64,000 bases of DNA, from the NCBI GenBank assembly GCA_964342465.1, contig CAYFFQ010000009.1, positions 1 through 64,000 on the forward strand. The letters are read 5' to 3'. Under the pieces are notes generated by a model that ran no database searches, was not told the origin of the DNA, and saw nothing but the letters and a program-made list of their open reading frames with translations. The number at the start of each line of letters is the position of its first letter. Within the stretch, counting starts at the first letter, position 1. Source of the stretch: MGIIb-Q1 sp964342465 (GTDB taxonomy: Archaea; Thermoplasmatota; Poseidoniia; Poseidoniales; Thalassarchaeaceae). This document shows, piece by piece, positions 41,547-50,268 of the stretch. Both the position numbers and the translations under genes were made by a program.

Positions 41547-43157
41547 ATGGAGAGACTGCCTACATCGGTGCGCGCTGGCGATGAGCAGTTCGCCGACAAT
41601 CAGGAGAACAACAAGGCGCTGATAGCGGCCTTGGAAGGCCGGCTGGCAGCGGTTCAGAATGGTGGTGGTGGAAAATATGTCAAGCGACATCGTTCACGAG
41701 GAAAAATGCTTCCCCGTGAGCGAATCGCCGCTATTTGTGATGCCGGCTCAGCATTTCTAGAACTGAGTCCCCTAGCTGCAAACGGACTCTACGACGGCAA
41801 TGCCCACAGCGCCGGAGTCGTGACCGGAATCGGTGTGGTCCATGACAGGGAGTGCATGTTCATCGCCAACGATGCGACCGTCAAAGGTGGTTCATACTAT
41901 CCGATGACGGTCAAGAAACACATCCGCGCCCAATCCATCGCCGAGGAGAACCATCTGCCCTGCATCTATCTCGTCGATTCGGGGGGGGCTTTTCTTCCGA
42001 TGCAGGATGAGGTATTCCCTGACAAGGGCCATTTCGGCCGCATCTTCCACAATCAAGCGGTAATGAGTGGAAAGGGAATTCCGCAGATTTCGGCCGTCCT
42101 CGGTTCATGCACCGCAGGCGGCGCCTATGTGCCGGCGATGAGCGACGAGTCCATCATCGTCAAGGGCAACGGCACCATCTTCCTCGGTGGGCCGCCACTC
42201 GTCAAAGCAGCGACGGGTGAAGAGGTCACTGCTGAGGATTTGGGTGGGGCTGAGGTACATACTGTTCGCTCAGGCGTGGCCGACCATTTCGCCGAGGACG
42301 AAGAGGAGGCACTGAGAATGGTCCGCAACATCGTTGAGAACCTGCCGCCGCCATCCAAGGTCGCTTTGGCTGTCAAAAGGCCTGAACCACCTCACCATGA
42401 TGTCGAGGACCTGCTCGGAATAATTCCGGAGGACAACCGTATGCCATACGATGTGCGGGAAGTCATTTCGCGAATCGTCGATGGTTCTCGGTTCCACGAG
42501 TTCAAAGCGAGATATGGGACAACGATAGTCACAGGATTCGCAAGAATACACGGATATCCGGTTGGAATCGTCGCCAACAACGGTATCCTATTCTCTGAGT
42601 CGGCTCTCAAGGCGACCCATTTCATCGAACTATGTGGGCAGAGGGCTGTGCCGATAGTCTTCCTGCAGAACATCACCGGATTCATGGTGGGCAGCGAATA
42701 CGAAGCGGGTGGAATCGCCAAGGATGGAGCCAAGATGGTCACTGCCGTCGCCTGTGCGGCGGTTCCGAAATTCACCGTCATCATCGGTGGTTCACACGGA
42801 GCGGGCAACTACGCCATGTGTGGAAGGGGGTACGACCCACGTTTCCTGTTCATGTGGCCGAACTCCCGCATCTCGGTGATGGGCGGTCCACAGGCCTCGA
42901 GTGTGCTCACCACCGTCAAACAGGACCAGAGAGAGAGAGAGGGACAACCACCCATGGATGGTGAGGAGTTGACGGAGTTCCAAAGACCTATTCTAGAGAA
43001 ATACGAGACCGAGGGGTCGCCCTACTACGCCACCGCTAGGTTGTGGGATGACGGAATAATCGACCCGCGCGACACACGTGATGTGCTCGGTTTGAGCATT
43101 TCAGCGGCGCTGAATGCGCCGATGCCTGACACTGACTATGGCATTTTCAGGATGTGA
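41547..43157 (+). CDS. mccB: methylcrotonyl-CoA carboxylase carboxyltransferase (beta) subunit
   Basis: About 536 residues, the length of MccB. Transfers CO2 from carboxybiotin to 3-methylcrotonyl-CoA in leucine breakdown. Seen: 'KMLPRERIAAICDAGSAFLEL', 'GGSYYPMTVKKHIRAQ', 'YLVDSGGAFLPMQDEVFPD', 'FGRIFHNQAVMS', 'GSCTAGGAYVPAMSDESIIV', 'GTIFLGGPPLVKAATGE', then the second crotonase half with 'FLQNITGFMVGSEYEAGGI' and 'GGSHGAGNYAMCGRGYDPRF'. These fit MCC better than PccB. ATG 41547 is chosen because the longer frame overlaps the DUF63 gene. First gene of a four-gene operon. Confidence 0.95.
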   Translation: MERLPTSVRAGDEQFADNQENNKALIAALEGRLAAVQNGGGGKYVKRHRSRGKMLPRERIAAICDAGSAFLELSPLAANGLYDGNAHSAGVVTGIGVVHDRECMFIANDATVKGGSYYPMTVKKHIRAQSIAEENHLPCIYLVDSGGAFLPMQDEVFPDKGHFGRIFHNQAVMSGKGIPQISAVLGSCTAGGAYVPAMSDESIIVKGNGTIFLGGPPLVKAATGEEVTAEDLGGAEVHTVRSGVADHFAEDEEEALRMVRNIVENLPPPSKVALAVKRPEPPHHDVEDLLGIIPEDNRMPYDVREVISRIVDGSRFHEFKARYGTTIVTGFARIHGYPVGIVANNGILFSESALKATHFIELCGQRAVPIVFLQNITGFMVGSEYEAGGIAKDGAKMVTAVACAAVPKFTVIIGGSHGAGNYAMCGRGYDPRFLFMWPNSRISVMGGPQASSVLTTVKQDQREREGQPPMDGEELTEFQRPILEKYETEGSPYYATARLWDDGIIDPRDTRDVLGLSISAALNAPMPDTDYGIFRM

Positions 43158-43170
43158 AGGAGCAATTGCC

Positions 43171-44040
43171 ATGTCTAATTATTCAATTGGAGATTCTAGA
43201 CCCGCCACCGACCTCTGCCGAATGGAAATTGAAGGGGGCGTGGCTCACCTATGGCTCCAGCGCGCCGAGGTCTTCAACGCTCTGAATCCACATCTCATCG
43301 GCGAGGCCTGTGACCTGCTCGACTGGCTCGCCGACCGTTCAGTGGCGGTCAGGGGGAGCCTTACCGATGCCGAGGGCGAGGCATACATCCGCATCATCAC
43401 TCTCCGTGGCGCCGGCAGACACTTCTGTGCTGGGGCTGACATCGGGTGGATGCGTGAGTCCGGCAGTCAGACCGCTTCTGAGAACCGAGCAGACGCGGCG
43501 CGACTCGACCGCCTCTTCCACACCCTCTGGTCCCACCCGTGTTTCACCATCGGGGCGGTGCATGGAGTCGCGCTCGGTGGGGGCGCGGGTCTAGTGGCGG
43601 CGATGGACCATGTTATCGGTGAGTCGCGCACGAAGATTGCACTTTCAGAGGGAAAACTGGGTATCCTCCCAGCGGTCATCGGACCCTATGTCTATCGGAG
43701 AATCGGCAGCGCACAGACTAGGCGACTGGCGATGATGGCAGCGAGAATAGGGGTTGAAGAGGCACTGCGCATCGGCTTCATTGACCAGGTCGTCGATTCA
43801 GTGGAACAGTTTGATGATGCCATCTCTAGAGTGACATCCGAGGTTCTCTCGACCGGACCGATGGCCGTCGCCGAGGCGAAGAGACTCACACTCACATTCG
43901 ACAGATGGGAAGGTGATGACAGGTCACTTCGTCAATGGACTGTGGACAAAACCTCCGAACTGCGAGGCAGCGCCGAAGGTCAGGAGGGGCTCGCATCGTT
44001 CATTGAAAATCGTGCCGCCGAGTGGAACGGAGGGGAATGA
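43171..44040 (+). CDS. methylglutaconyl-CoA hydratase-like crotonase
   Basis: About 289 residues. Crotonase with 'HFCAGADIGWMRESG', the G-A-D-x-x-W-M form typical of methylglutaconyl-CoA hydratases (LiuC/AtuE), 'GAVHGVALGGGAGLVAAMDH' and 'ALSEGKLGILPAVIGPYV' with the catalytic Glu. It would hydrate the product of the carboxylase, so its place between mccB and the biotin carboxylase fits. ATG 43171 follows 'gaaggagc', a good RBS. A helical insertion ('RSVAVRGSLTDAEGEAY') precedes the first oxyanion loop. A CAATTG motif sits at codons 5-7. Confidence 0.9.
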   Translation: MSNYSIGDSRPATDLCRMEIEGGVAHLWLQRAEVFNALNPHLIGEACDLLDWLADRSVAVRGSLTDAEGEAYIRIITLRGAGRHFCAGADIGWMRESGSQTASENRADAARLDRLFHTLWSHPCFTIGAVHGVALGGGAGLVAAMDHVIGESRTKIALSEGKLGILPAVIGPYVYRRIGSAQTRRLAMMAARIGVEEALRIGFIDQVVDSVEQFDDAISRVTSEVLSTGPMAVAEAKRLTLTFDRWEGDDRSLRQWTVDKTSELRGSAEGQEGLASFIENRAAEWNGGE

Positions 44041-44044
44041 GACG

Positions 44045-45601
44045 ATGTCCGTTCCTGCTTGGATGGGAGGGGCCACATTCACCTATTCGCGGGTGCTGGT
44101 CGCCAATCGAGGGGAGATCGCCTGCCGGATAATCAGAGCCTGTCAGGAGATGGACCTTGAAGCGGTGGCCATCTATAACGAAGCCGATGCTGATGCCATG
44201 CATGTGCGAATGGCAGACCACGCCATTCATCTCCCTGGTGACGACCTTCTCTCCACCTATCTCTCGGCCGAGGCGATTATCAGGGCTTGTCGGTCAAGTC
44301 GTGCTGAGGCGCTCCATCCCGGTTACGGGTTTCTCTCCGAGAGAGCAGATTTCGCTGAATTAGTGGAAGCAGAAGGGATTATCTGGATTGGGCCGCCGCC
44401 TCACGCCGTCGAGTCGATGGGCGACAAGGTCACGGCGAGGCGGCTGATGAAGGAGGCTGGAGTCCCTCTTGTGCCCGGTGCCGAGTTGGTGGTTTGCGAG
44501 AGATTGGCCGAGACCATCCAGAAGTTGCACAAGAGCGCCGGCGAGGTCGGTTATCCGGTTCTGTTGAAGGCTTCTGCTGGAGGTGGCGGCAAGGGTATGC
44601 GCTCTGTCACCTCTCCGGGTGACCTCGAAGCGTCCTATCTCGCCGCCCAGCGGGAAGCGAAGGCGGCGTTTGGTGATGATACCGTATATATCGAGCGGCA
44701 GTTAATCGATGCGAGGCATATCGAAATTCAGATTCTGTGCGACATACACGGCAGCGCAGTACACCTTCTAGAGCGGGAGTGCAGCGTACAGCGACGGCAT
44801 CAGAAGGTCATAGAGGAAGCCCCCAGCCTCGCCATCTCCGACGAATTGAGGGGGCGAATGGGTACAGCGGCTCTCGCCGCGGCGAGAGCCGTAGACTATG
44901 TGGGCGCAGGAACTGTCGAGTTCCTTCTCTCAGGAGAAGAGTTCTTCTTCCTAGAGATGAACACCAGATTACAGGTTGAGCATCCGGTGACCGAGATGGT
45001 GACCGGAGTCGACATAGTCACCGAACAGTTGAGAATAGCAGCGGGATTACCTCTCCGATTCACTCAGGCAGACATCTCGCCACGTGGCTGGGCGATAGAG
45101 GCGAGAATATACTCCGAGGACCCAGCACAGGGATTTCTTCCTGCTGTCGGTCCATTGGTTGTCTGGCGACCGCCGGAGGGACCGGGAGTCAGATTCGACA
45201 GCGGTGTGAGAGAGGGGGATGAGGCACGAATCGACTTCGACCCGATGTTGGCGAAACTCGTCGTCCACGCCGATGACAGAGAGAGAGCCATCGAGAGGAT
45301 GAAGCGGGCACTCTCTGAGTTCGTCGTCCTTGGAGTGACCACCAACATAGAGTTCCTGCATGATGTCGTCAGCCACCCCAATTTCGCTCTTGGTGAGGCG
45401 ACTACCAGTTTCATCGATGAGGCGTGGCCGGATGGCTGGAGTTCTGCTGCAGATATGGAGTCGGCACTCATCGCTGCCGCAGCGGCAGAGAGTGCCGGAC
45501 TTCACCTCGCTGGCTCGATGTCATCTGAACAATCCTCTTCCCCAGACCCCTACAATCCGTTCAAGTCGCTGAAAAGAAATTATCCGAGGGTGAGCCAATG
45601 A
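44045..45601 (+). CDS. mccA: biotin carboxylase subunit of methylcrotonyl-CoA carboxylase
   Basis: About 518 residues. ATP-dependent carboxylation of biotin. N-terminal 'VLVANRGEIACRIIRACQEM', 'ALHPGYGFLSERADFAE', the Gly-rich ATP loop 'LLKASAGGGGKGMRSV', 'ERECSVQRRHQKVIEEAPS' and 'FLEMNTRLQVEHPVTEMVTG' are all intact. MccA in bacteria is about 660 residues with the biotin carrier fused; here the protein stops after the carboxylase domain plus a short tail and the carrier is the next gene, overlapping by 4 bp (ATGA). ATG 44045 is 4 bp after the hydratase stop. Confidence 0.95.
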   Translation: MSVPAWMGGATFTYSRVLVANRGEIACRIIRACQEMDLEAVAIYNEADADAMHVRMADHAIHLPGDDLLSTYLSAEAIIRACRSSRAEALHPGYGFLSERADFAELVEAEGIIWIGPPPHAVESMGDKVTARRLMKEAGVPLVPGAELVVCERLAETIQKLHKSAGEVGYPVLLKASAGGGGKGMRSVTSPGDLEASYLAAQREAKAAFGDDTVYIERQLIDARHIEIQILCDIHGSAVHLLERECSVQRRHQKVIEEAPSLAISDELRGRMGTAALAAARAVDYVGAGTVEFLLSGEEFFFLEMNTRLQVEHPVTEMVTGVDIVTEQLRIAAGLPLRFTQADISPRGWAIEARIYSEDPAQGFLPAVGPLVVWRPPEGPGVRFDSGVREGDEARIDFDPMLAKLVVHADDRERAIERMKRALSEFVVLGVTTNIEFLHDVVSHPNFALGEATTSFIDEAWPDGWSSAADMESALIAAAAAESAGLHLAGSMSSEQSSSPDPYNPFKSLKRNYPRVSQ

Positions 45602-46107
45602 AGGAGTTCCTCACTCAACCCGACCAGACGAAGTGGTCGGTTTCCATCGTCGAGCGGGGAGGGATTTTCACCCCAATCGCCGCCGATAGGGATGGCGAGG
45701 CCATCGACCTGTCGTCCTTTTCGGTGACCCTGACCGACTCGGTTGAGGAGGTCTTCACCGATGACGGGAATGGCCGCCGGCGAACATACCTCGCCAAGGT
45801 GGGCGATGTGTGGTGGGTTCACATCGATGGTCATACATCTCGTATCACCGTGGTTGAGAAGGGCGTCGCCAACGCTTTCGAATCATCAGGCTCGCTCACT
45901 TCACCGATGCCTGGAAAAGTTCTCACCGTGATGTGTAAGGTTGGCGAGAAAGTGGAAGAGGGCCAACCACTTCTGGTTCTTGAGGCGATGAAAATGGAAC
46001 ACCGAATCTGCGCGCCGGCGGCGGGGACTGTCTCATCAATTCACTATGAGGCTGGGGCGCAGGTCGACCAAGGTGCTGTCCTTCTCGCCATAGATACGGA
46101 CGACTGA
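45598..46107 (+). CDS. biotin carboxyl carrier protein of the acyl-CoA carboxylase
   Basis: About 169 residues. The C-terminal ~75 residues form a biotinyl domain with the attachment lysine in 'LVLEAMKMEHRI' and 'SPMPGKVLTVMCKVGEKVEEG' before it. The N-terminal ~90 residues ('YLAKVGDVWWVHIDGHTSRI') correspond to the BT domain that joins carboxylase and transferase in fused MccA proteins, so this gene equals the C-terminal half of a fused MccA. Its ATG overlaps the mccA stop (ATGA). The stop codon lies within the first copy of a 38-bp tandem repeat. Confidence 0.95.
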   Translation: MKEFLTQPDQTKWSVSIVERGGIFTPIAADRDGEAIDLSSFSVTLTDSVEEVFTDDGNGRRRTYLAKVGDVWWVHIDGHTSRITVVEKGVANAFESSGSLTSPMPGKVLTVMCKVGEKVEEGQPLLVLEAMKMEHRICAPAAGTVSSIHYEAGAQVDQGAVLLAIDTDD

Positions 46108-46303
46108 GTCTGAAAGCACCGAGATTCGGACTAGCGGGCGACTGAGTCTGAAAGCACCGNNNNNNNNNNNNNNNNNNNNNNNNNNNNNNNNNNNNNNNNN
46201 NNNNNNNNNNNNNNNNNNNNNNNNNNNNNNNNNNNNNNNNNNNNNNNNNNNNNNNNNNNTCGGACTAGCGGGCGACTGAGTCTGAAAGCACCGAGATTCG
46301 GAA
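46101..46303. repeat. 38-bp tandem repeat at the end of the carboxylase operon, with gap
   Basis: 'cgactgagtctgaaagcacc' occurs at 46101 and 46139 (38 bp apart) and again right of the gap at about 46274. The first unit includes the biotin carrier stop codon. Lies in the 254-bp region between convergent mcc and serS genes; no hairpin terminator is clear. Confidence 0.88.
46160..46259. other. 100-N assembly gap
   Basis: Exactly 100 Ns inside the 38-bp repeat; flanks share 34 identical bases. Size is a placeholder. Confidence 0.97.
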
Positions 46304-46361
46304 TAATCCAATTGAATAGATGAAAATATGGCCATTCCAATTTTCTATTGAATAAACTAAT

Positions 46362-47645
46362 TCACCAATTGCAACTTTCAAGGTGAGTCTTTCCATTCAT
46401 ATAGGGTTGCAGAACCAGCGGTATTGCCACCCTTCCATCCTCTGTCTGGTTCTGCTCCATGATGGCGACGAGGGCGCGGCTCGTCGCCACCGCCGTAGAA
46501 TTGAGCGTGTGAACTGCCTCGTTGCCGTCAGCGGTCCGAAATCTCATTCTCAGCCGCCTCGCCTGGTAATCAGTGCAGTTCGAGCACGATACGACCTCCT
46601 TGTACATCTCAACACCGGGCAACCACGCTTCAAGGTCATATTTTCGTGCCGCGACCGTTCCCATGTCCCCTGTGCATATATTGACGACCTCATAGTGGAG
46701 TTCGAGTGCATCCCACAAATCGATGCAGTTGTTCAGAAGTTCCTCATGCAGGCTCCAGGAGTCGTCGGGGTGAGAAATGATGATCTGCTCCACCTTCGTG
46801 AATTGGTGAACCCTCCATATTCCCTTGTCAGACTGTCCGTGAGCCCCCACCTCGCGGCGAAAACACGGCGAGACTCCGACCATCCGGATGGGCAGCAGTG
46901 AAGGCTCCAACACCTCATCCATGAACATCGCCGTCAGTGGGTGCTCACTGGTGGCAATCGTGTAGAGTCCGTCTGGTTGGACATTGTACATGACCGTCTC
47001 GAAGTCGGCAAGGTCGGTGACTCCTTCGTAGGCGTTGCGGTTCATCATCACCGGTGGTTCGACGAAAGTGTAGCCACGCTCGGTCAGGAAATCGACGGCG
47101 TATAGTTGCAGGGCCATTTCCAATCTCGCTAGGTCTCCTTTGATGAAGAAGAAGCGGCTACCGGCGATTTTTGCAGCTCTGGCAAGGTCCACCCACCTGT
47201 TCTCCTCGACCAACTGGTTGTGACTCTTCGGGGTGAAGGAATACTCCCCTTTTTCGCCATGGACACTGTGAACCGTGTTGCCAGATTCATCCTCGCCTAT
47301 CGGTACCGCGTCGTGAAGAATGTTCGGGATTCGCATGCGAAGTGCATCTCGTTCCTCGACCAGTTCATCTGCATGACGGGCGAGAACTTCGATCTCCTCG
47401 CCCAGTGATGCGACTTCGGTGAGTATGGTGTTCATCCTCTCTTCATCGCCAGCCTTCTTCGCTTCAGCGATTCCCCTCGCTGCTTGATTTCGCTGGCGGC
47501 GGAGTTGGTCGGCATCAAAACGAGCCTTCTTCCATTCCTCGTCAAGTCGAATAACTTCATCAATGAGTTCATGGGAGATTCCTCTCTTGTCATGGTCAGC
47601 TCGGATGGTCTCCGCATTCTCACGGAACATCGTTATGTCGAGCAT
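46362..47645 (-). CDS. serS: seryl-tRNA synthetase
   Basis: Class II synthetase charging tRNA-Ser, 427 residues. N-terminal 'MLDITMFRENAETIRADHDKRG' starts the tRNA-binding coiled coil (about 25-105), then 'YTIATSEHPLTAMF' (the TxE loop), motif 2 'SPCFRREVGAHGQSDKGIWR' and 'FTKVEQIII', and motif 3 'LNSTAVATSRALVAIMEQNQ'. This is the common form, not the rare methanogen type. ATG 47645 is preferred to a longer frame running into the upstream repeat. The last codons lie in an AT-rich CAATTG-bearing patch. Confidence 0.96.
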   Translation of the reverse strand: MLDITMFRENAETIRADHDKRGISHELIDEVIRLDEEWKKARFDADQLRRQRNQAARGIAEAKKAGDEERMNTILTEVASLGEEIEVLARHADELVEERDALRMRIPNILHDAVPIGEDESGNTVHSVHGEKGEYSFTPKSHNQLVEENRWVDLARAAKIAGSRFFFIKGDLARLEMALQLYAVDFLTERGYTFVEPPVMMNRNAYEGVTDLADFETVMYNVQPDGLYTIATSEHPLTAMFMDEVLEPSLLPIRMVGVSPCFRREVGAHGQSDKGIWRVHQFTKVEQIIISHPDDSWSLHEELLNNCIDLWDALELHYEVVNICTGDMGTVAARKYDLEAWLPGVEMYKEVVSCSNCTDYQARRLRMRFRTADGNEAVHTLNSTAVATSRALVAIMEQNQTEDGRVAIPLVLQPYMNGKTHLESCNW

Positions 47646-47724
47646 GGTTCTCACCTCGCTGAAAAGCCGAATGCTCTTGAACCCATTCATAGAATCGGTT
47701 GCTTCATATTGGGCCGTCGTCGGA

Positions 47725-47870
47725 GCCACCAAGTCGCCTCTCAGGCTGCGCCTCTCACTTCAGATTGGACCGAGGTCGTTGCCACCAAGTCGCCTCTCAG
47801 GCTACGCCTCTCACTTCAGATTGGACCGTCGTCGTTGCCACCAAGTCGCCTCTCAGGCCGCGCCAGTAGC
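47725..47870. repeat. 56-bp tandem repeat, about 2.6 units
   Basis: 'gccaccaagtcgcctctcag' occurs at 47725, 47781 and 47837, exactly 56 bp apart. Located between the serS start and the end of the presenilin-like gene, upstream of serS. Confidence 0.93.
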
Positions 47871-47871
47871 C

Positions 47872-50064
47872 TCAGAAGAATGTGATGCCGAAGGAGATGG
47901 CGGCACTCCCCATGGCTAAGAATCCAGTGATGAGATAGCCGAGAATGCTGCCCCCGTTCAAGAGGGGAAGGCCGGCCTGCGGCCGGCCCATCGCCACATA
48001 ACTCATCAGCACGAGATAGCCGAGCAACCCACCGATGAGGGTGCCCATCGCCACGAACATCGGTGCGCTGAGGCCGAACATACTTCCCCCAGAAGGCAAA
48101 AATGTGAGGGCGGAGATGACCAGCATTCCGGGGAAAATGACATCGCCGAGTCCCATAAAGAGTGCATCGCCGCCACCTTTCTTCGGACGGGGTGGTGGGG
48201 GTGCTGGTCGTGCATCCCCAGCGGAGGGCAGTGATGTGGTCTCCGCTCTATCCTCAACTGCCGGCTCTGCTTCTCTGAGGGTGTCACTACCCTCCTCTAG
48301 GAACGAGTAGCCCTTGTCTTGCGGGGCGACCAACAGAATCGGGAGTTTTAGGTCAATCATCGTATCTGCGAGGTCAAGCATGTGTTTCGACTTGTAGACG
48401 GCGTATGCGTCATAGATGGCTGTGACCACCATGAAAATCAGAATTAATGGTGGCACGAAACTGATTCCGATGATGGTGATGACACCTGCTCCAGTCAGGA
48501 TTCCGGTGGTGTTGACGATGTACCACTCCGGATGGATGGTGAGGGCGACCATCAGTATCGTGGCGATGATGAGAGCGACTATCTGGGACCAGTAGACGGG
48601 AAGCCAATATCCCGCAGAATCCTGAAGTATGAAGGCGGGTTGATTGACCGGAGTCGACAACACGGCGCTGACTGTAGACGAAGTGAAGTCCGTCTCGGCG
48701 CTCGAATAGATGGTCAAAATGCCGTGTTCGATGCCGATTTCATCCCATTCAGGAGAGTCGATGGTGTGCAGAACCATGGAAACAGGGCCGCTCTCACCCA
48801 CACCTTCGATTGAGGCCGCTTCCACCATCGTCCAACCAGAGAACATCCTTGTCTCACCCGCCGAGGTGATCCAGACATCTGTTCTGCCGTCTCGCTGGTC
48901 GTCTGCGAGCATAATACCCTGTATCTCCGAATCGAATGCCTCTCTTTCGTTGAATCTGATGTGTTCTTCGGCAGCCATACCTCCATCAGCCCACACATAG
49001 GCATCTACGAGGCCGTTGTGGCTGCCGAGCATCAGCAGTCTGTCTGTGGAATTATCACTCCACCACACCTCTCCAGACCAAGGTGAATGACCCCAAGCCA
49101 CGGCGGTGAAGTAATCATCCGATTGCGGAGTGACCTGCCACTCGATTGTCGCGTTCACATTGCCGAAAGCACCAGAACCACCGTCATGTTGTTCGGCGGG
49201 AATCTCCACGATTCCCGCCCACCGCGAGGTGATGACCAACAGCGAATCTTCATCCACCATCACGCCTTTGAGAAAATCATTGGCGTTGAACTGTGGCGGC
49301 ATTCTCCACACCCAATGGTCATTGACGGTTTCGGGGTGGAATGGGTCGACCCTCTCGATGAAGTTGTCGAGGAAGGCGAAATCGTTTCCCCCATAACTGG
49401 CCCCGAAGGTGCAACTTGAGTTGTGGGAATTGAGTACCTCACCATCCACCTTGTCCAACTCGAACCATCGCGCCGCGTCGCACATCACATAGGAGGAGAG
49501 ATGGTCCACCACTCTGACCGGGTTGGCGGGATAACTTTCGTTGCCCATGTCAAGAGAGAATGTCCACTGTACGGAGGGTTGAACCCCACTGTCCAGACCA
49601 CTTGCGTTGCTCACACGATAGAGGGTGGTGTAGTTCGAATAGAGATAGGAGGAGGGTTCCACATCGATGAGAAGGACATCTCCAGCCAATTCCACATCAT
49701 CGCGGAATGAAATCGCTGGTTGGGCGTCATCCAATGCGTATGATGATAGTGGAATGAGGCAGTATGATAGCGAAATCCACAGGATGAAGAGGACTGACCA
49801 TTTGATTATCTTCTGAAGACCCCTCTTTGCCAGCCAGATGATGATTCCGGTGAAGATGATGATGAGAACGAACTCCAGCCCGATGAGGCCGACTTTCGTT
49901 GTTCCCGCCTCTCCGAAGGCCCTCGCTTCAGGTCTGTCCCAGAAGGGCTGGATGTAGACCGCGAGCAGAATCGTGACCACAAACATGCCCGCCATAGCGG
50001 TCATCGACTGCCACTGCTGGCCCATCGCCTCCTTGAGGATGCTGATGCGACTGCTCTCTGCCAT
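47872..50064 (-). CDS. presenilin/signal-peptide-peptidase-like intramembrane aspartyl protease with large ectodomain
   Basis: About 730 residues. Three N-terminal helices (about 23-40, 58-80, 88-108) are followed by about 360 mostly beta-rich residues likely outside the cell ('YLYSNYTTLYRV', 'GEVWWSDNSTDRLLMLGS', 'DGRTDVWITSAGETRMFSG' resemble propeller-type repeats). Then come about six helices with the aspartyl-protease signatures: 'IYDAYAVYKSKHMLDLAD' near 550 (first Asp), 'GLGDVIFPGML' near 638 (second Asp) and 'AGLPLLNGGS' near 698, the PAL-equivalent. A Pro-rich cytosolic loop lies between the Asp helices. Archaeal relatives (about 300 residues) lack such an ectodomain. It would cut transmembrane segments. 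ATG 50064 avoids a spurious long upstream frame. Confidence 0.85.
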   Translation of the reverse strand: MAESSRISILKEAMGQQWQSMTAMAGMFVVTILLAVYIQPFWDRPEARAFGEAGTTKVGLIGLEFVLIIIFTGIIIWLAKRGLQKIIKWSVLFILWISLSYCLIPLSSYALDDAQPAISFRDDVELAGDVLLIDVEPSSYLYSNYTTLYRVSNASGLDSGVQPSVQWTFSLDMGNESYPANPVRVVDHLSSYVMCDAARWFELDKVDGEVLNSHNSSCTFGASYGGNDFAFLDNFIERVDPFHPETVNDHWVWRMPPQFNANDFLKGVMVDEDSLLVITSRWAGIVEIPAEQHDGGSGAFGNVNATIEWQVTPQSDDYFTAVAWGHSPWSGEVWWSDNSTDRLLMLGSHNGLVDAYVWADGGMAAEEHIRFNEREAFDSEIQGIMLADDQRDGRTDVWITSAGETRMFSGWTMVEAASIEGVGESGPVSMVLHTIDSPEWDEIGIEHGILTIYSSAETDFTSSTVSAVLSTPVNQPAFILQDSAGYWLPVYWSQIVALIIATILMVALTIHPEWYIVNTTGILTGAGVITIIGISFVPPLILIFMVVTAIYDAYAVYKSKHMLDLADTMIDLKLPILLVAPQDKGYSFLEEGSDTLREAEPAVEDRAETTSLPSAGDARPAPPPPRPKKGGGDALFMGLGDVIFPGMLVISALTFLPSGGSMFGLSAPMFVAMGTLIGGLLGYLVLMSYVAMGRPQAGLPLLNGGSILGYLITGFLAMGSAAISFGITFF

Positions 50065-50268
50065 GAGTGGGGCGAGCGGTAAAACCCATTTGAAAGAGAG
50101 GGTTGCGAGTCGGCGGCAAGGTGGCGTTGTTATCTCCACATCGTACGCAGAGTTTGAAGCGAATGGAGTGGCCGTGAGTGGCGAGGGACGAGACGTGGGG
50201 TTTTTCCCGATGGTGCCGGAAAGGCCATTAGATTGAGGGAGTTGCAAGGGGAGAAAGGGCTGGCTGAA

